Part shown: piece by piece, positions 40,842 through 50,277 of the stretch
Layout of the letters: every line of letters begins with the position of its first letter
How positions within the stretch are numbered: position 1 is the stretch's first letter
Program-made: the position numbers and the translations under genes
The notes under the pieces: model-generated
Told to the model about the DNA's origin: nothing
Seen by the model: only the letters and a program-made list of their open reading frames with translations
Databases searched by the model: none
Source: UKL13-2 sp038206765
GTDB taxonomy: Bacteria; Pseudomonadota; Gammaproteobacteria; Burkholderiales; Usitatibacteraceae
Assembly (NCBI GenBank): GCA_038206765.1
Contig: JBBRAM010000009.1
Location: 1-64,000, forward strand
Direction of reading: 5' to 3'
DNA length: 64,000 bases

Positions 40842-41918
40842 CTATACGACCTTACCCGACACTGGCAGAGGGGGCAACACCGGCAATACCGTGGCGGCGG
40901 GAACATCGATCACCTTGCGGCTTTCAAGCCATTTCTTAATCCGGTTCGCGTCACCAATACGGGTGAATTTGCCCCATGAATCCATCAGCACAATCACCAC
41001 TGGCTTGGTGCCGATGATTGCCTGCATGACCAAACATTTACCGGCTTCGTTAATGAATCCTGTCTTGGATAATCCGATATTCCAACCGTCGGACTTCACC
41101 AATGAGTTGGTGTTGTTAAAACCCAGCTGACGACCTGAATTGGGCAGCGTCACATGAAGTGCCGGCGCGGTGGAGAAATCGCGAATCGTTTCAAAGCCTG
41201 ATGCCGCCGATACCATTAACGCCAAATCCTGCGGGCTCGCTACGTTGCCCGGGGCCAAGCCGGTCGGATCAACGAAGCGACTATTATGCAGCCCGAGCGA
41301 TTTCGCTTTTGCGTTCATTGCGTCGACAAACACGGCGGTACCGCCCGGATAGGTCCGCCCCAAAGCGGCAGCAGCGCGGTTGTCTGATGCCATCAGCGCC
41401 AAGCGCATCAAATCTTCGCGTCGAAATGCCGTGCCAACCGGCAGGCGCGAGTGGGAATTTTTAATCGTATCGATATCAGCCGCATCGATAACAACTGGCT
41501 CGTCCATGTTTTGTTTGGCCTCCAACACGACCATGGCCGTCATCAATTTGGTGATTGACGCAATCGGTGCGGCTGCGTCAGCGTTCTTGGCGTAAATCGC
41601 GCGGCCGGTAGCCTGATCAAAAACGAGCGCGGCGTGGGAGAGCAAATTTGGGCCGCCGTCGAGGCCAAAATCGGGCACCGCAGCAACCTTCGCTGCTTTG
41701 CGTTTGCTTGCCTTAACCGCTTTTTTCTTGGACGAGGCCGCCGGTTTCTTCACCGTTTCAGCGTGGGCAACCGTCAACGCGACGGGCACTGAAAAGCTCA
41801 CGATCACCGCTGCTGTCCACGCAGTTGTTAGCTTAAAGAGAGGCGCGAAGATAGACGCGATAGAATGCATGAGCCAATGTTTCGTTGTTTTAAAAATTGT
41901 CATAAAAGTGCACCGCAA
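40842..41918 (-). CDS. pbpG: D-alanyl-D-alanine endopeptidase (PBP7/PbpG, S11 family)
   Basis: A periplasmic serine peptidase that cuts D-Ala-mDAP cross-links of murein. The product is 358 residues with a signal or anchor segment (about 33-52, ending VAHA), a Lys/Ala-rich spacer, and the penicillin-binding fold. The SxxK motif is in APIASITKLMTA, SxN is in MASDNRAAA, and KTG is in GLSKTGFINEAG. Met6 (MTIFKTTKHW) is an alternative start. Together with MltA it gives the murein-turnover set of this window. Confidence 0.94.
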   Translation of the reverse strand: MRCTFMTIFKTTKHWLMHSIASIFAPLFKLTTAWTAAVIVSFSVPVALTVAHAETVKKPAASSKKKAVKASKRKAAKVAAVPDFGLDGGPNLLSHAALVFDQATGRAIYAKNADAAAPIASITKLMTAMVVLEAKQNMDEPVVIDAADIDTIKNSHSRLPVGTAFRREDLMRLALMASDNRAAAALGRTYPGGTAVFVDAMNAKAKSLGLHNSRFVDPTGLAPGNVASPQDLALMVSAASGFETIRDFSTAPALHVTLPNSGRQLGFNNTNSLVKSDGWNIGLSKTGFINEAGKCLVMQAIIGTKPVVIVLMDSWGKFTRIGDANRIKKWLESRKVIDVPAATVLPVLPPLPVSGKVV

Positions 41919-42047
41919 TATGTTTCACTTGTTTCGATTTTGTGAAAAATTTAATGTCTGGCAGTTACAGTAACAAATGAAGCCATCTAGCGCAAGACTT
42001 TATGCAAATTCTTATATTTCATCTGCAACTCCATGAATCTAAAATAA

Positions 42048-43412
42048 ATGACAACTATGTCAACGCCAAAATTCCCCCATATTGATACTCTAGCCGTCCA
42101 CGCCGGACAATCGCCCGACGGCCAGCATGGTGCACGCGCGGTACCGATCTATCAAACGGCCTCGTTTGTTTTCCCCGATACTGAGACGGCAGCGTCGCTT
42201 TTTAATCTCGAACGCACCGGCCATGTCTACTCGCGCATATCGAACCCGACCGTCGCCGTGTTTGAAGAACGCATGGCAGCCTTGGAAGGTGCACCGGCAG
42301 CGATTGCGACCGCCAGCGGGCAGGCAGCGCTACATTTGGCAATTGCCACCCTTATGGGTGCGGGATCGCACATCGTAGCCAGTAACGCGCTTTATGGTGG
42401 CTCCCACAATCTGCTTTCGTATACCTTGCCGCGCTTTGGCATTGAGACTACGTTCGTGAATGGCCGAAATCTCGATGCATGGAAGGCCGCCATTCGCCCC
42501 AACACGAGGCTTTTATTCGGCGAGACCGTTGGCAACCCCGGCTTGGACGTGCTGAATATTCCCGATGTGGCTGCCATCGCGCATGCCGCCGGTTTGCCGC
42601 TGATGGTCGATGCCACCATTACCACACCGTTTCTCTCGCGACCGATTGACCAGGGCGCAGATATCGTGATGCACTCAGCCACCAAGTTTTTATCCGGGCA
42701 TGGTGTGGTGATTGGCGGTGTCTTGATTGATGGCGGGACGTTCGATTGGCGAACCGCAGTTGAAAAAGGCGGAGGCAAATTTCCAACGCTAAGCGAGCCG
42801 TATGCGGGCTTTCACAATATGGTCATGGCCGACGAATCCTCCGTTGCCGCCTTCGCATTGCGGGCACGACGCGAAGGCTTACGCGACTTCGGTGCGACCA
42901 TGGCGCCGATGAGTGCCTTTCAAATTTTGCAAGGCTTGGAAACACTGCATGTGCGGATGCCCCGACATATCGAAAACACGCGCAAGATTATCGAATTTTT
43001 ATCGACGCATAAAGCCGTCGCGCAGGTTATACATCCTGATTTACCCTCGCATCCTGATTATGAATTGGCGAAGAAATTATTGCCAAACGGCGCGAGTGCG
43101 GTCGTGAGTTTTGAGGTCAACGGTGGCAACATAGGTGGGCGTGCGGCAGGTAAAATTTTCATCGAAAAACTAAATTTATTTTCACACCTCGCCAATATCG
43201 GCGACGCAAAATCGCTTGTGATTCACCCCGCAAGCACCACCCATTTCCGCATGGATGCGGCGGCCTTAAAAGCGGCTGGCATATCGGAAGGCACGATTCG
43301 TTTGTCGATTGGGCTAGAGCATGCAGACGATTTGATTGAGGATTTATCGCGGGCACTGTCGGCGGCTGAGAAGGCTGGCGGGAAGGCTGCCGAAGGGAAC
43401 ACAAAATCGTGA
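42048..43412 (+). CDS. metY: O-acetylhomoserine/O-succinylhomoserine sulfhydrylase (PLP, Cys/Met metabolism family)
   Basis: The enzyme makes homocysteine from an O-acylhomoserine and sulfide, by the direct sulfhydrylation route to methionine. The 454-residue protein has the opening TLAVHAGQSPDGQHGARAVP, YSRISNPTVAVFEERMAALE, and the PLP lysine in MHSATKFLSGHGVVIGG. The inserted loop between FDWRTAVEKGGGKFPTLSEP and the end points to the longer MetY type. An ATG three codons on (42057) is an alternative start. Its stop overlaps the GTG start of the hydrolase gene by four bases. Confidence 0.92.
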   Translation: MTTMSTPKFPHIDTLAVHAGQSPDGQHGARAVPIYQTASFVFPDTETAASLFNLERTGHVYSRISNPTVAVFEERMAALEGAPAAIATASGQAALHLAIATLMGAGSHIVASNALYGGSHNLLSYTLPRFGIETTFVNGRNLDAWKAAIRPNTRLLFGETVGNPGLDVLNIPDVAAIAHAAGLPLMVDATITTPFLSRPIDQGADIVMHSATKFLSGHGVVIGGVLIDGGTFDWRTAVEKGGGKFPTLSEPYAGFHNMVMADESSVAAFALRARREGLRDFGATMAPMSAFQILQGLETLHVRMPRHIENTRKIIEFLSTHKAVAQVIHPDLPSHPDYELAKKLLPNGASAVVSFEVNGGNIGGRAAGKIFIEKLNLFSHLANIGDAKSLVIHPASTTHFRMDAAALKAAGISEGTIRLSIGLEHADDLIEDLSRALSAAEKAGGKAAEGNTKS

Positions 43413-44203
43413 AATTCCTAGTCCAACAACAACCTGCATTTGTGTATACCGGCGGTAAAGATTTTGACGCAGCCAAACCCAGCATCATCTTCATCCACGG
43501 CGCCGCCAACGACCACAGCGTGTGGACATTGCAAGCCCGCTACTTTGCCCATCATGGCTTTAACGTGTTGGTTGTCGATTTGCCCGGGCATGGCAAAAGC
43601 TTTGGAGCCGCCAAAGCCACCGTCGCGCAATACGCCGATTGGCTCATCAATTTATGCGATAACGGCGCGATCAAACAAGCCACATTCGTTGGCCACAGCA
43701 TGGGCTCGCTCATTGCATTGGATGTTGCAGCCCGCAACCCGAAGCGCGTTTCGCAACTGGCATTGCTGGGTTGCAGCATGCCGATGCCGGTCTCAGAGGT
43801 GTTGCTCAATGCGGCCAACGATAGTCCACATGATGCATTCGCCATGCTCAACATCTGGGGACATGCCCCCCAAGCCAAATGGGCGCAATCCCCCGCGCCC
43901 GGCACATCGATGATGATGGCCAACAAACGATTACTGGAACAAAGCCAGCCCGGCGTGTTGGCAATTGATCTCACGGCTTGCCAAGCGTTCGCTCTGGATG
44001 AAGTCGCGCTCAAGAGTATTGTCGCGCCTACACTCATCATCAGCGGAGGCCGCGACATGATGACCCCGCCGAAAGCAAATGCATTCGTGGCGAAGCAGAT
44101 TGCCGGCGCGAAGTTGGTCACGCTAGAAAATGCCGGGCACGCAATGATGCAAGAAGCGCCAGGGCAAGTGTTGGATGCACTGAAAATGTTTATTAAAGCG
44201 TGA
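43409..44203 (+). CDS. Alpha/beta hydrolase
   Basis: A 264-residue alpha/beta-hydrolase starting with GTG, translationally coupled to metY (GTGA overlap). The oxyanion region is FIHGAANDHSVW, the nucleophile elbow is VGHSMGSLIAL, the acid is in ISGGRDMMTPP and the His is in ENAGHAMMQEAP, so the catalytic triad is intact. Position after metY suggests a link to acyl-homoserine or methionine metabolism, for example a MetX-like esterase. The sequence itself is not MetX, and its substrate is open. Confidence 0.9.
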   Translation: MKFLVQQQPAFVYTGGKDFDAAKPSIIFIHGAANDHSVWTLQARYFAHHGFNVLVVDLPGHGKSFGAAKATVAQYADWLINLCDNGAIKQATFVGHSMGSLIALDVAARNPKRVSQLALLGCSMPMPVSEVLLNAANDSPHDAFAMLNIWGHAPQAKWAQSPAPGTSMMMANKRLLEQSQPGVLAIDLTACQAFALDEVALKSIVAPTLIISGGRDMMTPPKANAFVAKQIAGAKLVTLENAGHAMMQEAPGQVLDALKMFIKA

Positions 44204-44220
44204 GGGGAATTAGCACAAAC

Positions 44221-44634
44221 CCTAGTACTGGTGCGGCACTTGAGCCATTTCGTTTTGTATGAAGTTGTAATTTCCGCATAAATCCTCACTGTCATTCCTC
44301 ACAATAAAGCCGTTCGGAACGACAGGTTTTAGATGGCGCTCAAATTGCGACCATCCCGTGAGAGTCGCTGAGCAACGGAGAAGCGACAGGGGATTTCCGC
44401 GAGTACTGTTTGAGGAGCGCGCCATGGTGCGCGGATTATTCGAAAAAATACTTCGCGCGACGAGTTCCGCAGCGGCCTGTCGCTTCGAGTAGCGCAGGGA
44501 ATTTTTTGAAACAGCATCATCGTTTCAAAAAACGACGAACCCGGGGCTGCTTTTCTTTGGTTACTTCTCTTTTGCAGAAGCAAAAGAAAGTGACTAGCTG
44601 TCGGGCTACCCCCGGCTATGTTGCATCATGGAGA
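44221..44634 (-). repeat. Dispersed repeat, copy B (inverted relative to copy A)
   Basis: The reverse complement aligns with 275-780. Examples are ACATAGCCGGGGGTAGCCCG, AAGTAACCAAAGAAAAGCAG, CTCGCGGAAATC, GGAATGACAGTGAG and, at the end, CCGCACCAGTACTAGG. The internal stretch CTTTCTTTTGCTTCTGCAAA can fold back. The two copies lie about 44 kb apart in opposite orientation, so recombination between them would invert everything in between. No transposase is encoded. Confidence 0.75.
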
Positions 44635-44719
44635 CATTATCTTTGTTTAACCACCGTCCCGGAATGCGCTTCGCTCCTTGCCGGGCTACGTTCACTTTTT
44701 TGACTATGTTTCTGGTCGT

Positions 44720-45505
44720 TTACCAAACAATAAAGGCAACGGCTAGCATTGTGATCGCTGCACCTAGCAACGAAACTTGCATTCGTACCATTCGCTTTTG
44801 ATGCAAAAATAGGGCGAGAAAAAAATATGCGATGCACCAAGCAATAAACGCAGCAATACCAGTCGCTTCGTTGTCATGCCTATAAGCATGAATCGCCCAT
44901 CCGCCAGGCCACAAAATTCCCATTACTAACAAGCCTGCAAGCTGCCCACTATTTGCAAACCAACTACCGCGCTCTTCCCGCTCTTTGTAATCTGCAACTT
45001 GTTCGGAAGTCGCCAACCCGAATGCGGTCGCTTTGAATACGCGGCACATCAGCCAAATCACAGACGCTCTCACGACTGATGCAAATAGAAAAGGTAGAAC
45101 CACCCACCCTAAAATGAGAGCCGTAAAATAAAGCCAAGTTGAATTTGAGCTTCGGAGATAATTTTCAATCTCACCAATACTTTGAATCGGTCGATTACTT
45201 GATAGCAGATCAATGGCAAGCATCAAAGCAATAACGGCAAGAACAACGATAAGCCATAAAAATAAATGTTTGATGCTTAGAAAAGTCTCGTCACGTTCCC
45301 AAGAGCGAAGTCCCCAAGCCACCATAATGAGCGTCAGGCAAATCGCATAAATACATGCTCTGCCTGTCTGTTCATCAAAAAACGCCAGCACAAACCAACA
45401 AAGGCTAAACGTCAGTAGCGCGGCGATTGTGTTGGCAACAAATATTTTGGCTGAATGCATACAGATGGTTCTCTGAAAATCGAATTTTAGGTATTGTCGG
45501 GTCAT
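44720..45505 (-). CDS. Polytopic membrane protein of unknown function
   Basis: A 261-residue protein with seven or eight hydrophobic segments, for example IFVANTIAALLTFSLCWFV, LFLWLIVVLAVIALMLAID, LLVMGILWPGGWAIHA and a final MLAVAFIVW. No family is recognised. ATG 45503-45505 has AGGTGAG very close upstream; Met16 (MHSAKIFVAN, 45460) is an alternative. The DNA is more A+T-rich than its neighbours, and the gene sits between dispersed-repeat copy B and the ABC exporter. It may be a recent arrival, but this is inference. Confidence 0.7.
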   Translation of the reverse strand: MTRQYLKFDFQRTICMHSAKIFVANTIAALLTFSLCWFVLAFFDEQTGRACIYAICLTLIMVAWGLRSWERDETFLSIKHLFLWLIVVLAVIALMLAIDLLSSNRPIQSIGEIENYLRSSNSTWLYFTALILGWVVLPFLFASVVRASVIWLMCRVFKATAFGLATSEQVADYKEREERGSWFANSGQLAGLLVMGILWPGGWAIHAYRHDNEATGIAAFIAWCIAYFFLALFLHQKRMVRMQVSLLGAAITMLAVAFIVW

Positions 45506-45510
45506 CTCAC

Positions 45511-47394
45511 CTAAAAAATCATAAGCTTCACAGCCTCACCCTCTTCCTCCAACCGCTCCTGCTGTTGCAACCGCCACATCTGCGAAAACCGCCCATCCAG
45601 CTCCAACAATTCCCGAAAAGTTCCGCGCTCAATAATCCGACCATCTTCTAACACCAAAATCTGATCGGCATCGATAATCGTGGAGAGCCGGTGCGCGATC
45701 ACCAAGGTGGTGCGGTCCTTGGCGATTTCGCGTAGTTCGGCTTGGATGGCTTTCTCAGTCGTCGAATCGAGCGCGGAAGTAGCCTCATCAAAAATCATAA
45801 TGGCGGGATTTTTGAGTAGCGTGCGGGCGATTGCCACGCGCTGTTTTTCGCCACCCGATAATTTCAAGCCGCGCTCGCCGACCATGCTTTCCCAACCGTC
45901 AGGCAGGCGTTCGATAAATTCCAGCACATGCGCGCGCCTTGCCGCATCTTGAATATCTGCATCGCTAGCACCGGGGCGGCCATACGCGATGTTGTAGCGG
46001 ATAGTGTCGTTAAATAAAACGGTGTCTTGCGGCACAATGCCGAGGCTGGCTCGCACGCTTGCTTGCGTGACATCACGGATGTCTTGGCCGTCGATCAGAA
46101 TGCGACCTGTTGGTACTTCCGCGTGACCCGTGCCGACATCATAGAAGCGAAACATTAGCCGCGAGATGGTCGATTTGCCCGCCCCACTCGAACCCACCAC
46201 GGCCACGGTTTTCCCGGCAGGCACCTCAAATGAAACATCATGCAAAATTTGCCGCTTCGGGTCGTAGCCAAAATTGACATGATCGAATTTGATCGACGCG
46301 CCATTCACCCTCAAATCGGTTGCGCCGGGCTTATCCTGAATCTCTTTATTCTCGCCCAGCAAGCGAAACATTTTTTCCATGTCGGTTAATGCTTGGCGGA
46401 TTTCGCGGTACATCGCGCCCAAAAAATTCAACGGAATATAAAGCTGGATTAACAACGCATTGACCATCACCAAATCGCCCAGCGTGAGCTTTTGCGCGAC
46501 GATACCTTCCGAGGCGCGCCACATTAGAGCGGTGACGGCCATGGCGATAATCACCGACTGCGCTGAGTTCAAAATGCCGAGCGAAGTCTCACTCTTAGTG
46601 GCGGCGAATTCGTATTTCTGCAAATTTTTATCGTAGCGCCCGGCTTCAAATGCTTCGTTGCCAAAATATTTGACCGTCTCGTAATTGAGCAACGAATCAA
46701 TCGCTTTCGTGTTCGCTTTGGAATCCATTTCATTCATCTGACGGCGGTGCTGGGTGCGCCATTCGGTGATGCCAATCGTGGTGGCAATATAAAACACAAT
46801 CGCGCACAGTGTGATGACCACAAACGTCCAATCAAACTTGAACGCCAGCAATACCGTCACCATGGTGATTTCCAGAATGATCGGGATGACTGAAAACAAC
46901 ATGTACGACAACAACGTGGAAATGCCGCGTGTGCCGCGCTCAATGTCGCGCGTCACGCCGCCGGTTTGGCGCTCCAAATGAAAGCGTAACGAAAGCGCAT
47001 GCAAATGATGAAACACCTTTAGCGCGATATTTCGCATCGCCCGTTGCGTTACCTTCACAAACACAATATCGCGCAGCTCAGCAAACAGCGTGCTGGATAG
47101 GCGCAAGGCGCCGTAGGCAATGAGCAACATGAACGGCACAACCATGACAGCAGTGGTTTTATCGAGCGAATCAACGATTTGCTTCATCAGCAGCGGCACG
47201 CCGATATTGGCAGTTTTGGCCATGACTAAGAAACTAATCGCTAATGCGACGCGCCAGCGGAAATCCCAGAGATATGGCAGTAGCGAGATCAGTACCCGGC
47301 GATCTGCTTTTGCTAGGGATTGTTTGTCTGGCGGGGGTTTATCGCCACTGTTGGGAGCGTTGCTGGCGGCGTTGGCTTGGAATGAGGCGGACAT
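45511..47394 (-). CDS. ATM1-type heavy-metal/glutathione-conjugate ABC exporter
   Basis: A half-transporter of 627 residues with a fused membrane domain (six TM segments, about 45-330) and ATPase. Walker A is GSSGAGKST, the signature is LSGGEKQR, Walker B is IMIFDEATSALD and the H-loop is VIAHRLST. The stretch FHLERQTGGVTRDIERGTRG and the LNYETVKYFGNE loop are characteristic of the Atm1/HMT1 branch. This branch exports glutathione-bound metals or sulfur compounds and confers metal tolerance. It works as a homodimer. The neighbouring cyclase gene lies upstream in the same direction, 173 bases away. Confidence 0.94.
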   Translation of the reverse strand: MSASFQANAASNAPNSGDKPPPDKQSLAKADRRVLISLLPYLWDFRWRVALAISFLVMAKTANIGVPLLMKQIVDSLDKTTAVMVVPFMLLIAYGALRLSSTLFAELRDIVFVKVTQRAMRNIALKVFHHLHALSLRFHLERQTGGVTRDIERGTRGISTLLSYMLFSVIPIILEITMVTVLLAFKFDWTFVVITLCAIVFYIATTIGITEWRTQHRRQMNEMDSKANTKAIDSLLNYETVKYFGNEAFEAGRYDKNLQKYEFAATKSETSLGILNSAQSVIIAMAVTALMWRASEGIVAQKLTLGDLVMVNALLIQLYIPLNFLGAMYREIRQALTDMEKMFRLLGENKEIQDKPGATDLRVNGASIKFDHVNFGYDPKRQILHDVSFEVPAGKTVAVVGSSGAGKSTISRLMFRFYDVGTGHAEVPTGRILIDGQDIRDVTQASVRASLGIVPQDTVLFNDTIRYNIAYGRPGASDADIQDAARRAHVLEFIERLPDGWESMVGERGLKLSGGEKQRVAIARTLLKNPAIMIFDEATSALDSTTEKAIQAELREIAKDRTTLVIAHRLSTIIDADQILVLEDGRIIERGTFRELLELDGRFSQMWRLQQQERLEEEGEAVKLMIF

Positions 47395-47497
47395 AGTGCT
47401 TTCGACAGGGGCGGCGATTGGTGAAGTCGCTTACATTAGAGCTGAAGCTGGAATTGGAGCAGCAACCGGAGGAAACAACTAAAGCGGGTAAAGGGAG

Positions 47498-47540
47498 AAA
47501 AAAATGCGAAAAAATGCGAAAAATGCGAAAAAGACGCGGA
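47498..47540. repeat. Short tandem repeat of AAAAAATGCG units
   Basis: Three near-identical units of 9-10 bases and a degenerate fourth (AAAAAGACGCGG) lie between the cyclase gene and the ABC exporter gene. On the minus strand they give T-rich runs after the cyclase stop. Unit number could vary by slippage. Confidence 0.65.
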
Positions 47541-47567
47541 AAAAAACGTGATTCAAGCGTGTGTTTA

Positions 47568-49175
47568 CTACTGCGGCGGCGCAATCAAGACAACATCATC
47601 CACACGATACACCATCACGCTCTCGCTGCGCCCAGCGACGGCAGCGTTGCCGAGTGCGGTGGCGCAATTGCTCGGCAAGCCTTGCTCGACAGCAAGCTCA
47701 ATTGTCCGCGCTGAAGCCAAGATGCGGGTGTTGTAGTGTTTATTCAAGGGCTCGATCCGGGCGGCGAGGTTGACGGCATCGCCGTACACTGTGTAACCCT
47801 GATGTTCAGCGGAGCCGATTGAACCGGCACAAACAGAGCCGGTGTTGATGCCGATGCGCGTGGGCAACGCGACAGTTCCACCGTCTGGCAATATAAAGCG
47901 CGCCGTCAGCAACGCTTTTTGAATCGCCAATGCGGCCCTGACCGACGCGAACGCATGTTCTGGATTGGGCACTGGCACATTAAAAACCGCTACTACAGCG
48001 TCACCCACAAAGTTATTCACCGTGCCGCCTTCGCTGTGGATGATGGTGTTGAGCAATGAAAAATAGGCGTTGAGCAGATCTACTGTGGCCTGCGGGCTCA
48101 GGGTTTCAGATAACGTAGTGAAGCCTTCAATGTCGGTGAACATGACCGTCGCCTCGACCGATCTAGATTCGATTGAGCCGCCGGATGCAATTAGCTCATT
48201 TGCAACGGTCGGACTGAGGTAGCGATGTAGCGCCGATTTGATCAAATCCCGTTCACGCAGTGCACCGACCATCATGTTGAATCGGGCCGTCACTTCACCC
48301 AATTCATCATTGGTCAGCACGGCAGCTCTATAGTTTAAATTGCCCGCACGGACGGCTTCTTGTGCATCGAATAGCTCCTGCGTGGGGGCAAGTAAACCGC
48401 GGCTGACAAAAAATAGCGAAGCCAGGATGACGTAAAGTGATGCAATCAAATCGAGTGCGATCACATTGCCCGTGCTCAGTCCCTGCGCCAAGCGGATCGG
48501 CGCAAATAGGGTTAAATCTAGCCCGAGCAACAGGGCAGGCAGGACGCCGATGACGATAAAAATCGCCCCCAGTTTTTGCGCCAAACCACCGCGGTTTTGC
48601 TTATTGGGTAGGCTGCTGCCAACGGGTTCAAACGATAAAACCGCGCGCAAATCCCGCCTCATTTTAATAGTCAAATCATTGACGAAAAAATAGATAAAGT
48701 AGCAGTAAAACGCGGCGTAAATACTGGCATAAAACAGCAGCGCCAAAATAATGGTGTGCTGCGGAATATGCTGAAGACTGGCGCCCAGCGGGGTGTATAC
48801 GCCCAACGCTGAGGCCGTAAAGCTGTAAATTAACACCAAGAACGCGGCAGCCCAAGCGCTGTAACGCGGCAATTGTTGAATCCGCGCGACGGCTTGTTTA
48901 GGGTTGTCTATTTCGCTCGAGGCCAGCAAATCGATTTGTGCAATCGGGCGATACAACCACCAAGCGACGATAAATGCAGCCATCCCCAATAATAACAATC
49001 CGCCTAGCGCCAAGCCCAATACATCAAAGCGCTTTGTCACCAAAATAAAAATTCCCGTTACGCCAATATCGAGCAATGGCAAGGTCAGCATGCGCCTCAT
49101 GTAGGCGCGACCATACTCAGCAGCAAATCGCCGATCCGGGATGGTTTTTTGAGCTGGGGATGGGTTCATGCGCAT
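47568..49175 (-). CDS. Membrane-bound class III adenylate/guanylate cyclase with HAMP domain
   Basis: A 535-residue protein. About six membrane segments occupy residues 30-280 (for example FYASIYAAFYCYFIYFFVND). A HAMP linker follows (LFDAQEAVRAGNLNYRAAV to ARFNMMVGAL). The catalytic domain starts near 335 with metal-binding Asp in VMFTDIEGFTTLSE and NNFVGDAVVAVFN. The Asn/Arg transition-state pair is in YGDAVNLAARIE. The catalytic set looks complete, so it should make cAMP or cGMP in response to a membrane signal. It is divergent from hyi. Confidence 0.93.
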   Translation of the reverse strand: MRMNPSPAQKTIPDRRFAAEYGRAYMRRMLTLPLLDIGVTGIFILVTKRFDVLGLALGGLLLLGMAAFIVAWWLYRPIAQIDLLASSEIDNPKQAVARIQQLPRYSAWAAAFLVLIYSFTASALGVYTPLGASLQHIPQHTIILALLFYASIYAAFYCYFIYFFVNDLTIKMRRDLRAVLSFEPVGSSLPNKQNRGGLAQKLGAIFIVIGVLPALLLGLDLTLFAPIRLAQGLSTGNVIALDLIASLYVILASLFFVSRGLLAPTQELFDAQEAVRAGNLNYRAAVLTNDELGEVTARFNMMVGALRERDLIKSALHRYLSPTVANELIASGGSIESRSVEATVMFTDIEGFTTLSETLSPQATVDLLNAYFSLLNTIIHSEGGTVNNFVGDAVVAVFNVPVPNPEHAFASVRAALAIQKALLTARFILPDGGTVALPTRIGINTGSVCAGSIGSAEHQGYTVYGDAVNLAARIEPLNKHYNTRILASARTIELAVEQGLPSNCATALGNAAVAGRSESVMVYRVDDVVLIAPPQ

Positions 49176-49327
49176 TAGATGTCGGGTAACCGCTTTTTTG
49201 ACGTCGGCACTGCTACACTTTTATATCATGCAAGCCAGTAACTTCACAAACCGCTTGCATTTTTGCCCGCTGCTTGTAGGTCTTTAAAAACCGTTCTGAA
49301 TATGCCAGAACAGGACGCCAGAACACC

Positions 49328-50107
49328 ATGCCATATTTTGCTGCCAATCTCACATTTTTATGGACTGAGCATCCATTCTTGGATCGCTTTGAACACGCTG
49401 CGCGCGCTGGATTTCGTGGTGTGGAGTTTCATTTTCCGTACGATCTAGATCCTTACGCGATTAGAACGCGCCTGGATGTTTTTAAACTCACCCCGGTGTT
49501 GCATAACTTGCCAATTGGTGACACCAGCAAAGGCGAATTCGGTCTCGCCTGCGTGCCGGGGCGAGAAGCCGATTTTAAGTTGCATGTGGCTGCTGCAATC
49601 GAATACGCTCTCAAATTGGGGGCATTGCGCTGTAATTGCTTGGTCGGCAATGTTGCCGACGGTGTTGATCGGCAGGAGGTCGAAGCGGTGCTAATTCATA
49701 ATTTACGTTATGCGGGACGCGAATTTGCCAAGGCCGATTTGGCGCTGATGGTGGAGCCGCTGAACAACATCGATATGCCGCGTTTTGCGCTCACTACCGC
49801 AGCCAAAACGATCGCGATTTTGGATCAGGTCGGCCTCGAAAATGTGAAACTGCAATACGATTGTTATCACATGCACCGCATGGGCGATGACATTGCCACG
49901 GTGTTGCCAAAGCTGTTGCAGTTTCCGGCACATATTGGCCACATTCAGTTTGCCGATGCGCCGGGTCGCCATGAGCCGGGCACTGGTGCAATCGCGTTCG
50001 CGGCCCTTTTTTTGCAGCTGGATCGGTTGGGTTACGGGGGCTGGGTAGCGGCGGAATATCGTCCGAGCGGGGCAACAAACGATAGCCTTGGGTGGTTCAA
50101 ACCCTAA
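49328..50107 (+). CDS. hyi: Hydroxypyruvate isomerase
   Basis: The enzyme interconverts hydroxypyruvate and tartronate semialdehyde in glyoxylate and glycerate metabolism. The 259-residue AP-endonuclease-type TIM barrel starts PYFAANLTFLWTEHPFLDRF. Metal-binding and catalytic Glu residues lie in LMVEPLNNID and VAAEYRPSG; KLQYDCYHMHRMG and GHIQFADAPGRHEPG are also typical. Partner genes such as gcl and glxR are not nearby. Upstream, GTTCTG (49293-49298) and CAGAAC (49306-49311), with a second CCAGAAC at 49318-49324, form an operator-like pattern. Confidence 0.93.
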   Translation: MPYFAANLTFLWTEHPFLDRFEHAARAGFRGVEFHFPYDLDPYAIRTRLDVFKLTPVLHNLPIGDTSKGEFGLACVPGREADFKLHVAAAIEYALKLGALRCNCLVGNVADGVDRQEVEAVLIHNLRYAGREFAKADLALMVEPLNNIDMPRFALTTAAKTIAILDQVGLENVKLQYDCYHMHRMGDDIATVLPKLLQFPAHIGHIQFADAPGRHEPGTGAIAFAALFLQLDRLGYGGWVAAEYRPSGATNDSLGWFKP

Positions 50108-50277
50108 TACTGGCGCGGTGCTTTGTTGAAAACAATTTTTCCGTGGCAGGGCGGTTGAATCAGGTAGCGAGTTGCGTCGGGTGCCGGCAGCGTTGTAGCC
50201 TAAATAAAATCAAGTGTGCCAGCCGTTCGGGTTCGCGTGGGCACAAAATTGGTCAACCCCAGCGTTGCCTGCCGTGC

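Noticed and set aside
41919..42047. Possible SAM riboswitch before the sulfhydrylase gene
   Set aside because: I looked for SAM-II/SAM-alpha type conserved segments in the 129-base gap and could not recognise them; a covariance-model search would decide.
47418..47714. Plus-strand Lys/Arg-rich frame
   Set aside because: It runs antisense through the end of the cyclase gene and through the AAAAAATGCG repeat; composition explains the basic peptide.
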